From Heterotrichella gracilis (taxonomy: Eukaryota; Sar; Xanthophyceae; Tribonematales; Xanthonemataceae): a stretch of 50,278 nucleotides of DNA. The notes beneath the pieces are model-generated. The model saw only the letters and a program-made list of their open reading frames with translations. It had not been told where the DNA came from and made no database searches. Numbering within the stretch: position 1 is the first letter of the stretch; each line of letters starts with the position of its first letter. Shown here one piece after another: positions 33,420-50,278 of this stretch. Position numbers and translations under genes: made by a program. The stretch is from assembly GCA_032358255.1 (NCBI GenBank), contig JAULBX010026275.1, positions 1 through 50,278 on the forward strand, written 5' to 3'.

Positions 33420-35570
33420 ATGAACACGGAGCAGCGCATGACCAGGAGCAGGGCACGGGCCGCAGGAGCCACGCGTGAGTCGTTGCCCCACTAGTATATC
33501 GCTGCTACCGTATACACGCAAATGCATGGCAATAACGCTGTCAATTTTCGCTCAACGTCTTCCACGGTTGCCATTCCGTTTCACCATCATGGCACTACTG
33601 TGGGGCGGCTTGGTCACCAGGTTAGTGTGGAAAAGCAACCAGTCTCAACTGTGATGTGCTTTGCAGCCGGAGAACCAACGACCCTGCAGTTTGGCAAGAC
33701 ACGGGCAACCACTACGGCAAAGAAGGCGGGTGCAGAGGATGCAGTCAAGAGGGCAGCCCTCGGAGACATCACCAACGCTGAGGTAAAGTGTCCACCCCCT
33801 CTTGTTGATGATGTTGGCGCATACCTGCTGCAGCTAATCACTAAGCAACACCACTATTGCAGGGTGTATTCCCTACCACCAAAAACCTTGAGGAGAGCTT
33901 CAAACAGCAGGAGGTGGCAACAGTGCAGGCAGAACCGCCCAAGGTATCTATCACCCAAAGTTTACACCTGCATTCCTGTGACCTCGTTCTACAGCTGTGT
34001 GGTGTGACTCGTCTGACCTGCATCCCATTGTTACAGGAACAGCCAGAACTTGTTGAGACGGTGGTGCCAGATGAGGCGCAGGACACTGTAGCAGAAGTGG
34101 AGCCCGAAGAGCAGCTGACACGCACTGAAAGGTTGTACACCGACTGTGATGAGGAACTGTTTGTGCCAGCTGAGGAAGAAACTCCTGTGGATACCGCATC
34201 GCCTGCCAAGTTGCCCGAGGTTGCACAGAACAAGATTGACTACTATGCAGGTATGCCCAGAGTGCCACAAGCGTGTGCAAGTTGTAAGCAGAAACCCGCT
34301 GTAGTTGCCTGGTATGCAGTTCATTGCAAGTTTCTGGAACTCATCTGATTGGTTGGTTTGCACAGAGCCTTCCACTCTGGATGAGCTTTTGGATGGTTCC
34401 GACGAAGAGGTGTCAGATGAGGACTTTGTCCAGGCAGATATTGAGCAGGTTGCTTCCCCCCTGATCGAGGCAGCCCAGGTTGACAACACACAGGTAGGTG
34501 CAGCCGTGCCACTGAAGTGCATTTCCAAGTAGAGCATTGGTGCCTGATGTAGTTTGCCAGGCATCTTGTTGGCCTAATTCCTTGTTGATACAGTGTTGCA
34601 CATAAAGTTCAGGTTGATTACACAAAAAGTATGTGTGCTTCGCAACTGGCAGTGACAGATCACCTTTGAAAGTGACAACGCTTTTGCTGCAGGCGCCCGC
34701 TTTCAACTCCCCAGGCATGGATGACTATGACATGGAGGCAGAGCTGCAACCTGCAGTCAAGTCTGTGGTGGTAGTACCCAGCCCCTATGACGGCAGGTAA
34801 TTTTGCATAGTGAGTTTCTTGTATCGACTTATCAACCAGTACAATTGGCGGCGGTGTCCCACGTGCATTGTCGTTAACAATGGGTTTGCTCCCCCAGGTC
34901 AATCAGGCAGATCAAGAAGGAGATCAAGGAAGTCCTGGCCGCCAGCCATGCTCTGAGTGGGTTGGAGGACGACCTGGACACAGAGGAACCCAGCCCCATC
35001 AACACAAACTACAGCAATGTGGCCTATGAGGAAGACGAGCTGTGCTCTGCTCTGGGTGGTTTGGAGATTGAAGGGCACGCAGGGATGCTGCGGGGGGTGC
35101 CAGCGGCATGCGGTACACACATCAGGTATACACACACAGCCGCTGCAGTGCAGTGAATTTGGGCTCTGCACAGCATAACAATGCAATAGCTTTGCGCAGT
35201 GGGCCCACCTTCAAGTCAGCATCTATCCTACATTTTCATTACATGCTTAAAATCTGTTTAAGCAGTTCAACCCCGGCGGTGGTACGGGTTGAGTTTTATC
35301 CTGCTTTGCAACCCTGCCAAAGCTCCTGCGCTCCTCCTTTCTCAGCATATGTGTCCCCACCTTAGTTCAATGGACGAGAGCGCCTGACTTGTTAGCCCTA
35401 TCATCCCCTCTGCTCTGGCAAGCCCATATGATTGCAGTTGGGCTGATGCACCTGTTGTCTGCAGGTTTGAGGATGATGGCAGCTCCGTCCCAAGCCCAAG
35501 CAATGGCAAGGTGCTGTTGCGTGGAGTTCCAGTGAGCACTGGCACACACATCAGCTTTGACGAGGAGTGA
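33420..35570 (+). CDS. Acidic protein with a perfect destruction box; possible APC/C substrate
   Basis: Eight exons in phase: 33420-33474, 33667-33782, 33863-33943, 34037-34250, 34366-34493, 34693-34796, 34898-35125, 35465-35570. They total 1032 nt, or 343 aa. The N-terminus is basic (MTRSRARAAG). Exon 2 contains KRAALGDITNA, an exact RxxLxxxxN destruction box of the form found at the start of A/B-type cyclins. The rest is strongly acidic and likely disordered. The exact motif LRGVPxxxGTHI occurs twice, at the end of exon 7 and near the C-terminus, each time followed by an aromatic-acidic stretch (RFEDDG; SFDEE). There is no cyclin box, membrane segment or other fold that I recognise. The layout (N-terminal D-box, acidic tail) resembles securins and other mitotic APC/C substrates, but also cyclin N-termini. 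Function is inferred from the motif and from its divergent pairing with BRCA2. Confidence 0.82.
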
Positions 35571-36828
35571 TCCCACCCCCCGTCATGGCCATTGCCTACT
35601 AGCATCATTGTGACAACTGACTTGCCCTTTTCAGATATCTACATCAAATGAAAGCAGTTGTGTTAGATTCTCCAAACAATATGTGCTGCAAAGCCAAGGC
35701 CCTGGACCCTGTAGGCGTAGTAATTTTTCAGTGATTGATCACTACCACGCATGAACATAAAGGTCATGGCACCTTTTCATAGGTTTTAGAACGTAGTTTG
35801 TTGAGTTACCCGTTATAACCTGTTGAAACACAGGTAGATTCAGCGCTCCAGAGATTATCCTTATGGTTGAGCTCTGGCAGAAATTTTAGATAGTGTCATG
35901 CTGCTTCTTATGAGGATAGTCAATGTGATCCTATTCTTTGGCCAGATATCAACGATGTCATATGGCACTGTTTTCTGCAGTCTGAAATGTTGGGGGAAAG
36001 TTAACGCTAAGAGAGCCAGATTGCATGCCCCAATTTGTTGGCAATTGACCAGCATAACATGTATGAGGTCATGCATGGTAGTGACCATATCTGAGTGTTA
36101 CTGCAGTGCACATGTGGATGCATCCTGCACAATGATGGTGCTAGCAAGCGCTTCCGAAGCAATGATTGCTCATTAAACGAGGGCCCAGTCTGTCACGGCT
36201 GTGCCATGCCACTGGCGTGATGGCCATGTTACAGTACTTTGTAACAAAAAGGACTCTTTCTTCTTCGAAACTCAGACTATTTTTTTGAGGTCATGTGCCA
36301 TGCTGCATGTACATGTAGCTCATACACCTGCTGTTCGAAGACCCTTGATAACACGATGTCGCATAGGGCCTAGTTAAAACTCATGATAAACTACCGTACT
36401 GTATATAATATTGCGTTGCATGGGCTGGGCCTGGCCTATTGCTAAAGTGGCCACGCCGTGGAACTTTCTCTTCAGAGTCAGGTCCTGGACTGAGTCCTGC
36501 AGGGCACTATTCATCCAAAAAAATACCAAAATCTACGCTTCCAGTGGCATGGCATGTGACACTGCGCGCTATGCAATGCCTGCAGCCAAACGTCAAATGT
36601 ACTGTCATTTGATATGAATCTGTGTACACTTTTATCCTAGTTGAGTTAGCTTTCTGCCACATAGCAATCAAATTCAAGAGACCATATTTTGCATCTGCGC
36701 GGGCTAACAATGCCATGCTTTTGTTCAATATTGCGTACTTCAGTATTGACATCAAAAGGGCGACTGTTGCCATGCATTTTGGTTTGATGATGCAAATTGC
36801 CATTCAATTATCCATACGCCTTCAGGAG
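35571..36828. other. Convergent intergenic region, no gene seen
   Basis: This is the 3' flank of the plus-strand D-box gene and of the minus-strand SUN gene. It is richer in A and T than the genes. The short frames have no recognisable product. No RNA gene was recognised. Confidence 0.5.
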
Positions 36829-39616
36829 CTAAGCAGCGACCCCGTGGACCCTGATCCTATACAGACAAGTGTAGTTGTCATTGCCATAATTTGAAACCAC
36901 AGCCACCCTGACATGTGAGTACTGCTTGCCAAGGGGCATGCACCTGGAAGTGCCTCGCTTGCTCTGAGAAGCACGCAATGCCTTCGCACCAGCCACATCC
37001 TGTGCACATTCTGGATCATTGAATGCGCTGGCAAAATAATGCGTCTGCGTGGGCCGTCCAGCGCGCCCCTGTGGAATATTATCACCATGTACAGTGGTTG
37101 AAGAATCTGGTGGCGTGGCCTGCGCCCTGCTTGGCACCTCTGACGGGACATCCCACTCGTAAGTGAACTTGCCAATCAAGATCCCTGGCAGATCTGCTGA
37201 GCTGTCTGCCGCAGAGTCTGCACCCTGGAGGAGCACCTGCTGGGGTTGGGATTCAAACCCATACACCTCGATGCGCTTTGGGGCAGATGTCTTGTCGTAC
37301 GCAATTGCAGCGAGTATGTGCTCCACTGTGATGGCAGTGACCGCAATTGGAGCCCTCAGCTTGATGTCAACAAACCCAGAGCTTGAATTGAGGGCGAGAC
37401 AAAGGCCGGGTATTGCGCCAGGTGAAAGCACAACCTGCGGCATACCAGGGGAACATGTAGTAATGAAACCCATCAAATGCATGTGAAGAGCCCTTGCAAC
37501 CCATTTCAGGTGCATTGAATGCAGTACTCAATGTCCCTGGGATGGCATGCTCAGAATTCCTTCAACGTGCATTGTTGATCGGCTTGCGCACAGCATTGTT
37601 CACAATGGGCATGCGGGAAGGCGCATGGCAGTACGCGCATGCAATGCGCATTGCATGGTGCCAGCCATACCTGTGGATCTACTGCACCATGCCCTTCTCC
37701 TCCTGAGCCCACAGCCTTTGGAATCATGACCCTCCATGTTGACGCGTTGCTGCTGGTGTTGCAGGACTGTGCGCGCACATGGTCGTGGTACAGAGGGGAA
37801 TGGCCAATGACCTGCCCTCCTGCACTTGCCAGTGCGTAGTCCGGCATGCCCTGCACAAGATCAGTAAGGCTGTTGTTCTGTGCTATGAAAGATGTGACAT
37901 ACATGCATGTGCGCGCAACAGGTGGTAGTGACGTACAACTCAAGTGAGTACTGTTGAGTCTCTTGTCATGTCCAGGTACAATATTCAAATACTTGCTGAT
38001 GAAGTTGCAACTGATGGTGACCCCTCACCGTTTGATCAGCTGCCCACAGAGCAAACAGGTCGGCGCTGGCATCCTCTGACATGCGTTTGACCAAGTCAGC
38101 GATCTTGCTCCTGAAACAGGGCAGTGCCACCTTAAGTTGAATGACATTGTGGCAGGTGGGCACCAACTCGGATGTCACATGATATGGTGGCAAGTGGCAG
38201 GGTGGTAATTCGCAAGTTGCTGCTGGGATTTCAACTGCAAAGTTTTGCAGTTCGCTCAGACTTGCTGGGCAATTATACAGCTGCACCAACAACCAGAGAG
38301 AACAGGGTGCGCACATGCGCAGCCAGATGACAAGTGACGCATTTGCAGTGCACCTAGGCCAGTTGCTTGGAGCTACATGCATGCGCCCCAGGTAGCCAGT
38401 CATGTCTCACCCTGGAGCCATGATGAGGGCATCCTGCAAGCCAGCGACCTGCCTCTGCAGGCTCTCAACAGCATTTGCTACATGCTCCATCGCAGCGCCG
38501 CCTGGCGGCTGCCCATTGTTCATCTGTGGCTGCCCTTCCTTGCGAGGCACTGTCCCCTGTAGCAGGCTGTGGCACGGTTCACACGTTAGGTGCAGACTGA
38601 GTCACCTCTCAATCACATGGACATGCTGCACATTGGTGAAGTGCAGAGACGGTCTTTCCAGGTGTCCATGGCTCTTGTGGGGTGGCGCTGTACTTGAATG
38701 TCACAAACAGGGTGCATCAACAGCTTTGGTAGTATTGTATGGTTCACTTCGTAAGATGAAGCTGATGGCCTGATGCGCGCATCCCCCAATGCCAAGGCAC
38801 TGTTATGTTGTGCATTGCCCATTAAACCCCTTGATAATGGATGCAGTTTGAAAGCAAATGTCACCTCTGCTTTATGCAGCTTTGCTCCTTTTGGAGGTTT
38901 GACAAGGCGGTTGCCAAGGTGGCTGCACCAGACTGCAGCTCCAGAAGCCTCCCTTCCACAGTGGCTGCCAGGCTGTGGTTGGCGACGCGCTGCCCAAGGA
39001 GTATTTGGATCTGAATGGCAGTGATGAGCAACACTGCCAAGGTTTTCCAGGTCATCAACCCTTTGAGGCAGCGCCACGGTGCCCCTGTCAGCTGCTCGCG
39101 AGCCCAGGTGCCCATGTGAGGCTCGGAGTGGTTTGACGTGGCTGTCTCTTCTTGCTGTGGGGTCTGGAACACATGATAGAGAGGTGCATCAAAACCTCGG
39201 CTTTTGCTGTTGCCGCCGACGGACTGCCCACCTGGGTTTGTGGACCTGTGCTCCTGCATGCGAAAGGCGGGAACCACGGGTTCAACAATGTGACCCACTG
39301 CCCATTGCCAGGATAGCGTTGTTAGGAGCAGGATATGGGCTGGGTCAATCACCTGTATACCAGAAGCTGGAATCGCCTGACTTCGCAGGGAACGTGCAGC
39401 GCTGTGCGCCCTTGCCTGCTCCACGGCAGTGGGCTCCTGCTGGGTGGCATCAGGAACTGTGCCTAAAAACGTGACGGGCTGAGCTGCTGTGTTGGCAACC
39501 TCTTCCAGATCAACGGGGTCTGGTTGAGCTACTGCTGCAACTGCCTTCTTTGTACGTGTTGTAGTATTGCGCCTTCCCCTCTTGTTGGGGGGGGGCTTGG
39601 CCTCAGTGTCAGCCAT
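36829..39616 (-). CDS. SUN-domain protein, inner nuclear membrane (LINC complex)
   Basis: Five exons in phase: 39616-38865, 38596-38411, 38110-38029, 37850-37671, 37434-36829. They total 1806 nt, or 601 aa. The N-terminus is nucleoplasmic in type, with a basic cluster (NKRGRRNTTTRTKK). A single membrane helix (WKTLAVLLITAIQIQILL) follows, then coiled coil (LELQSGAATLATALSNLQ; AVESLQRQVAGLQDAL). The SUN domain at the C-terminus has PDYALASAGGQVIGHS, SGFVDIKLRAPIAVTAIT and SAPKRIEVYGF, and closes with NDNYTCLYRIRVHG. In plants and animals SUN trimers bind KASH tails in the perinuclear space and tether chromosomes or the cytoskeleton. An open frame continues upstream to an ATG at 39730. Within exon 1 a phase-neutral intron is possible between an ATACAG|GTGATT donor near 39350 and an acceptor near 39257, since the segment between contains an odd hydrophobic stretch. 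Confidence 0.9.
37638..37657. repeat. 20-bp perfect palindrome in a SUN intron
   Basis: CATGCAATGCGCATTGCATG reads the same on both strands. It lies in the intron between the last two SUN exons. It could be a protein-binding dyad or one of the many GCATGC-rich sites in this genome. Confidence 0.6.
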
Positions 39617-40646
39617 GAGTTGAATGGGTGATGCTAGTGGTGAACGGCTCGGGACAGTAGTGTACCACTTGGCAGAAATACAAAATAACAGTTCTGTGGT
39701 TTGGACTTGCTTCCTGGTCTTCAGCTGCATTTAATAGAAGGGCACCTCGATCAGCAACATTTGGTAGTTCTCCCTCCTCGTTGACACTGAGTGTATTACT
39801 GTCACTGCAAACGAAGGAACTGCCATATCCTTGCATTACAAAAAGGCAGTTTTGGCTGAGCAACATTGGTTGGGAGGAGAGTCTCTGTGATGGTAAAAAA
39901 ATTTAAGTCTGCCTGCCTTGGCAAGCGGGCACCCTAGTGCACTTGGAAATTGACTGGCTGGGCGCCGCGCTGAGTCAGACGATGAAGAAGTCAGCGCTGC
40001 AACATCAGGAATGCGTGCTCACATCCTATGCATTGATTCAGTTGTGTTTAGAAGGCACCCTACAAACACAGTCAGACAGTACAGAACCGGTTCTGACAAG
40101 AACCACGTCCATGTACCCTGGTGGACATGCTCAGATCAGGGCACAATGTGTCATATGAGACAGGGTTTTAGCTGGGGTCCAGATTGACATCCAATGCACT
40201 GCCATGTTTATTTATTGGTGTCAAACTACGCAGATAATCCATTTTCTTGTCACTGAGACCCCTACCCAAGCCACGTGTCAACAAAACCTAGACTGATATC
40301 ATAACTAGTGCCACCCAGGTTACGGGTACGGTCGCGGACAACGCCCCATACTGTATACATGTACCACTGCAAATCAGCAAAACGTTGGGTCATCACAATA
40401 GCTGACCTCAAGAAATTGATTCCAGCTGCTGAACATCTGGTAAGCATACGTTACTATTTTTGCAAGCTATTCTACAGGAGCAGCTCACACGTTGGAGCAC
40501 AAATTGCGATTTGTAATATCAACATGTTGTCTGCACGCATTGAAAGATTGAATTATAAAAAGGACATTCTAAGCATGCGTTGAACTTGCTGATGCAAATT
40601 GTTGGACAGATACCAGGTTGTATAGCTGCAAATATGGCAGGCTATG
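39617..40646. other. Intergenic region between the SUN gene start and the transporter stop
   Basis: About 1 kb upstream of the SUN gene and downstream of the transporter, both on the minus strand. No coding sequence, tRNA or repeat family was recognised. It should contain the SUN promoter and the transporter 3' UTR. Confidence 0.45.
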
Positions 40647-43331
40647 TCACTGTAAAAGGATCGTTGCAACAGCAGAAATCGCCAGCACAGCCCCCAGTAC
40701 GATCATGCAACCTGCCAGTACGCCTTTATATTGCCGTGGGATGTGCTGTCCAGTCCAAAACACCAACAGCGCTGGGAAAATAAAGCCAACCACCACTGTG
40801 GCTGTTCCCCCAAGCAGCTTCATTGGCGTCTGGATGTCAGGCACGTAGAGCGCGATGGTGAAAACAAGGAAAATCACAATTGCTGTCAATGAATACCACC
40901 CCCTTATGTGCAGCTTCTTGGCAAAGCACACCTCAATAATCGTCTCCCTCAGCGCCCAGTTGAGCAGTGGGAAGGTTGCCAAGAGGTTCACCAAGTAACT
41001 GAGCAGCAGGAGGTTGACAAGCACTTTGGCGGAGAAAATCCCCACAAGGGGGCTCAGAGCATCCACTGAAAAGTTGGCCAAGAGGTCGCCTTGCAGCTGC
41101 TCGCCAAAGACGATGTAGCCTCCGATGCCCACTGAGAGGTACAGGTTGGTTGCCAGGGCAAGGGATATTTTGAGCACCTTGCGCATGCCTGATGGCTTGT
41201 ACTCTGGAAGTTCTTGCATCTGCAGTGATACGAGATTGAGTTGGCGGGCAGGTACATGCGCTGATGGTGGAGCACAGAGCACCGGCAGAACATGCCGATT
41301 TGCATGCGGCACACAGTACAACCAGTGCTGATGCCATGCATGCAAGATGGCAATGGTGTTGACCCAGTGAATGGAAACTGGTTGTTGCAAATGAGTTGAT
41401 TTTCCATAATAACACCATCTTTGGCGTGAAGTCAACTGCCATTCATTGGTCCGTGGGTGCTACTTAGTCACATGCACATATGGTGCCAAGCAGTCCGGCC
41501 TGGCACTGATTAAATCCCTTGTTGACCTTGCGCAATCATGGGTGCTGCACAAGTGTGTGTACGTACCACAGGGTGGATGTTGTAGTGGCACACGTAGGAC
41601 GTGAGCATGAGCGGAGCAGTTCCGAACACGGTGACCAGCTTCTGCACAAAGGTTTGGCCCAAGTCGCTCTCCTTGGGCCACCAGTTGATGTCCACAACCT
41701 TGCCCAGCCAGATCGTTTTGCCCGCCAGGAAGACTACTGACATGACAAATGCCGACGACAGCAACACACTGAGGCCGCTGGTGGTTGCCAAAGTGGCCAG
41801 GTGCCTGTGGACCAATTTGCAGGTCAGTGCCTGGTGGGCACATGTGTGAAGCTGTGTCACACCCATGGTTGCTATAATCACACTCTTGCACACCAACTAA
41901 TTAGTTAGTCGCATGCATTCCAGCAAATAGTCACAAAAAAGCACTCAGCATTGCACACGCGGCGATGGCCGTGGTATTTAGCGACAACCTTGTGCACTGT
42001 ATTTACAGTATTGACTTGTGTGCCACTTACCGCAAACACACCAGGGGGAGGAGCACGAAGAGGGTGAACATTCCAATCTGCATCAAAGCACAGCTGTACA
42101 TGAGTGCCTCGACAGAATGGTAGGGGGTGTGAAGGGTTCCAACGCCAAGATTAGCTCTTTACACCAACAACTGCATGTGACAGACTACAGCAAGGGCCAC
42201 GTACCACAAATGTTCTGGAGTAGTACCAGGCCGAAGTTATCTCCAAGTTGAACATCGAGCGCAGCAATCCCCCTGTGGGCGGGTCTGCGCCACCCAGCAC
42301 TATGTCCCCGATCATGATCATCATTACCACCATCATGCCTGCATGGCATTATTCCGTTTGAGCACAGCCAGATATGACTGGATTCCAGCACGTGTGGCAA
42401 GAATCGCTCAGCCACCCCACCTGTGTTGTTTGCCATGATTGAGAGCTCCAAAATGAGCTTCCCGGCCTTGCCGAACTTTGACTTGACCACATCTATGTAT
42501 GTCCACGTGCTGGTCTCCTCAGAGGCCCTGGGAAATACAAAGTAATAGAATTGGTTTACAAACCACCCGTTGCTTTGTCCTCACTTGGACTACAGACTCA
42601 TCTACAATACGGCTGCAAATTTAGCAAAGGTAACAATTGATGTGGCCAGACGTTAACTTGTTTAGTTATTCACTGCAAATCTAGCAACAGTCTGATACAG
42701 CAGTCACAACTGGCGCACCTGACAAGCGCGGCTGTCGACACGTATGACAGACCCCACATGCCCAGCAGCAAGGTTGTTGCCAAAACAACCCCCAGGCTTT
42801 TAAAAGCGAAGGGTAGGGCCATCATGCCGGCCCCAATGACAGTGTTGGTGATGTTAAAGACTTGTGCTTGAACTGAACTTGTTGGCTCCGGGTCTTGGCT
42901 GTCAACGCTCTCCACAGCCCAGTCTGGGTGCACTGGGATGGCGTGACTCTCGGGCTCCCTGGTTGCAAGCACACTTCTGGATTACCAGGACGTTACCAAG
43001 CGGCACAGATACGAAACCAGCTATTGCCTTGGCTAGTGTCAAGGGGTGGGTAGGGGTCTTGTCCGTGATCTAGGGTATATGCATGCATCCACAATTCAAC
43101 GTGCAAGCCACAGGCAAGTGCTGGAAAGTTTGCTGTTTGAAAATACCTGTCACGAGGAGTGAGATTTGCTGAAGACAGCAGCGGAGTAGTGGCTCCCTCT
43201 GGGTCTGGCTCAAGGCCTAGCAACCACTTCCTCGTGGGTGTGGCGCCAGGCAGCTGCATTCTCCCAGCAGTAGGCCTGGAAGCCGTGCTGGTGGTCGAAG
43301 CCTCTGATCGTGGAGCTGGTGGAGTGTCCAT
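40647..43331 (-). CDS. Amino-acid transporter of the AAAP (AVT6/SLC38-like) family
   Basis: Seven exons in phase: 43331-43147, 42976-42719, 42527-42421, 42338-42205, 42107-42031, 41804-41567, 41219-40647. They total 1572 nt, or 523 aa. A hydrophilic N-terminal tail of about 80 residues with Pro/Ser/Thr precedes the first membrane helix. That helix carries the family signature FNITNTVIGAGMMALPFAF. Later helices include YSCALMQIGMFTLFVLLPL, the segment LSVGIGGYIVFGEQ, LLLSYLVNLLATFPLLNWAL and a C-terminal YVPDIQTPMKLLGGT. About eleven membrane segments are expected. Members move neutral amino acids across plasma or vacuolar membranes in symport or antiport with protons or sodium. Substrate and membrane cannot be told from sequence. 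The start is the only in-frame ATG before the first splice site. Confidence 0.92.
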
Positions 43332-44133
43332 GGAGGTGTGCTCCTTCCCAGTGCTCCTCAAAATTTTAAGCCGGTTGATTGGCACGGCATGTCCTGGCCA
43401 ACTGGCTGTTTGAAAAAGTGGCAGTTTTTTCTACTCAGTTCACGGTCGATGGGAAACTAGTCACTTGCTTAGGCAGTTTGAATGTTTGAGAATAAGCTCT
43501 TGAGTCGAGGCGTTTTAACGCTTAAAAGCAAAAACACCTTGGCCCCAATTGCATGCACTGTAAGGGAGCAATGATATTAGAATATTATGAGGGAGAGGAC
43601 CAAGCCATGCCAGTTCAGGTGGGCATTCCACCGCAAAAGGTCCCGTAGGCCACTCAACTCCCAGCAAAGTGGACACCTCACCCCCCTGGAAGCTCCGTTG
43701 GTGCACCCCAGAGCCTGCCTGTGCACCTGTATCCAGTGCGAGTTGCAGTGGCATAAAAAGCCAGTTCAAAAACGCACAAGCTTTTTACAGAATAGACCCC
43801 ATGGGGGGCTCCTGCTGTGGGCCTGGACTCAATTGCACGCCGTAAATTTCGCTTGACACTGTAACAGAGGTACTCAGGCCAGTGGTTCGTCAATTGTTCC
43901 CGCTTGTACAGCCAATTTGCACCAGATCTGATGCACGCGTTGGGTGCGGAGCCACAGCTGCTTCCAGGCGAGAGGTTGAACGGCATGAGTCGAGTATGGC
44001 ACGTTGTTAGGGCAGCATCTCAAGCCGGGTGGCACCGTAACACGCGGAGGACGTGTCCAGGGTTCGGTTACAGGTGAGAATGGGACCCAAAGGCTTTATT
44101 CCTTTTCCTTGTGCCAGCAGATACTGTCGTGAT
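43332..44133. other. Divergent intergenic region between the transporter and nucleotidase genes
   Basis: About 800 bp separate the transporter ATG (43331, minus) from the proposed nucleotidase ATG (44134, plus). Short frames on both strands show nothing recognisable. The block shared by the other two divergent promoters was not seen here. Confidence 0.45.
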
Positions 44134-49452
<5,319 letters not shown>

Positions 49453-50278
49453 GGGGGGCGGGAGCTGGCTTGGGGTGGGGGGCTACAACACATTTGTGTA
49501 CATTGTGGACGAGGAACTGGGGGGGGGAGGAAGGGGGATAGGATAGTGATAGGACCTGTTATCATCTTATTATACTTGCTGGATCTCTCATTGGGTGTAA
49601 GGTTGAGTAGGGGAGGGAAATGGGCCTTGCTGGAACATTCGTTTGTACTTGGCATGATGAGGGGGGGAGGGGGGGATTTGAGTGCATTGTGTAAGAGGGG
49701 TAGTGTGAGGGCCTGTTGGAACATGCAGGCCTAGGGAGAGGCATGTCCCCGTCATCCTTTCTTGTTGGGTACACGGGTGAGGGTATAGATTTGAGTATGG
49801 AGGGCAACAATGGGTTGAAGGCGTGCAGGGTGCGAATTGCAATTACATTAAATTAGCGTGGGCATCAGGCACGTTTTGTGCAGAGCAAACAATCCCTGTT
49901 GAAGAAAACAATTGCGCGTATTCTGAATCAGCGAAGCGTTGTTGAACTACAATGCATTTGCATTGGCAAGTTGAACACGCATGCGATGTCAAACGTAAAG
50001 TTTGCCACATTTTATATGACGCGTACTGTACAAGTGGACTCTTTTTTCCAGCCTTGGGCCAAGCCGCTGCGGGCCCCGGGTATTAAATTTCATTTACTGT
50101 CATGTGGTACCAATGTGGGTGTTATGCTGCTCCATTTCTCGCCGGGGTCATAGAGCCTGTAACTTATCAACAACCTGGTATCGCACCCTAAACAAATCAT
50201 TGCTTCCACCATCCATTCAACCCTGTGGGAACGCGCTAGTGGCGTATATGCTGGCCTGTATAAAGCCTTATTGCATCC
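49453..50278. other. 3' flank of the nucleotidase gene, no further gene seen
   Basis: G-rich 3' region after the TAG at 49452. A TGTAA, the usual green-algal polyadenylation signal, lies at 49596-49600, about 145 bp after the stop, and others follow near 49690 and 50156. The open frame 49878-50153 has no ATG at its start and no recognisable domain. Confidence 0.45.

Noticed and set aside
39900..40330. Possible tRNA or small RNA in the SUN-transporter interval
   Set aside because: No cloverleaf with the invariant T-loop GTTCRA and acceptor stem could be built by eye.
49878..50153. Plus-strand 91-aa frame after the nucleotidase
   Set aside because: It begins with GTG, has no recognisable motif and lies in the probable 3' flank.

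Overview
This is an intron-rich nuclear window from a eukaryote, most likely a green alga. Every recognisable protein is split into short exons with GT-AG borders (one GC-AG), and its reading frame is restored only by splicing. Several proteins are of plant type: a BRCA2 with F-x-T-G type BRC repeats, a SUN protein, an AVT6-like amino-acid transporter and a CPSF-A/DDB1-like protein resembling Arabidopsis At3g11960. Runs of TTTAGGG, the plant and trebouxiophyte telomere unit (Chlamydomonas uses TTTTAGGG), lie in many introns. No prokaryotic or organellar genes, tRNA, rRNA, CRISPR array or transposase were recognised.

Layout. 1-1052 (-): 5' part of a secreted DNRLRE-like protein, cut by the window edge. 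2461-12221 (-): 20-exon CPSF-A/DDB1-like propeller protein, about 1518 aa. 13262-19224 (-): F-box protein with a propeller-like middle and a C-terminal GRF zinc finger. 19743-21303 (+): unrecognised protein, divergent from the F-box gene. 22248-32899 (-): 22-exon BRCA2 homologue, about 1862 aa. 33420-35570 (+): 343-aa acidic protein with a perfect destruction box, divergent from BRCA2. 36829-39616 (-): SUN-domain inner nuclear membrane protein. 40647-43331 (-): AAAP transporter. 44134-49452 (+): HAD-type cytosolic 5'-nucleotidase (NT5C2-like). The exon models for the CPSF-A-like, BRCA2, D-box, SUN, transporter and nucleotidase genes were built by hand. Phase was checked at each junction, and each total is a whole number of codons.

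The window leans toward chromosome and nuclear biology (BRCA2, a possible APC/C substrate, SUN, F-box-GRF, DDB1-like), but no operon-like logic should be assumed.

The most unusual structural signal is a set of 'exon echoes': short, diverged, same-strand copies of an exon end, often with its splice site, in the neighbouring intron. I count about fifteen in four genes, often with CCCTAAA telomere-type motifs beside or inside the copies. A second signal is a nearly identical block of about 34 bp found in both internal divergent promoters (19386 and 33167), followed in each case by a TATA-like sequence.
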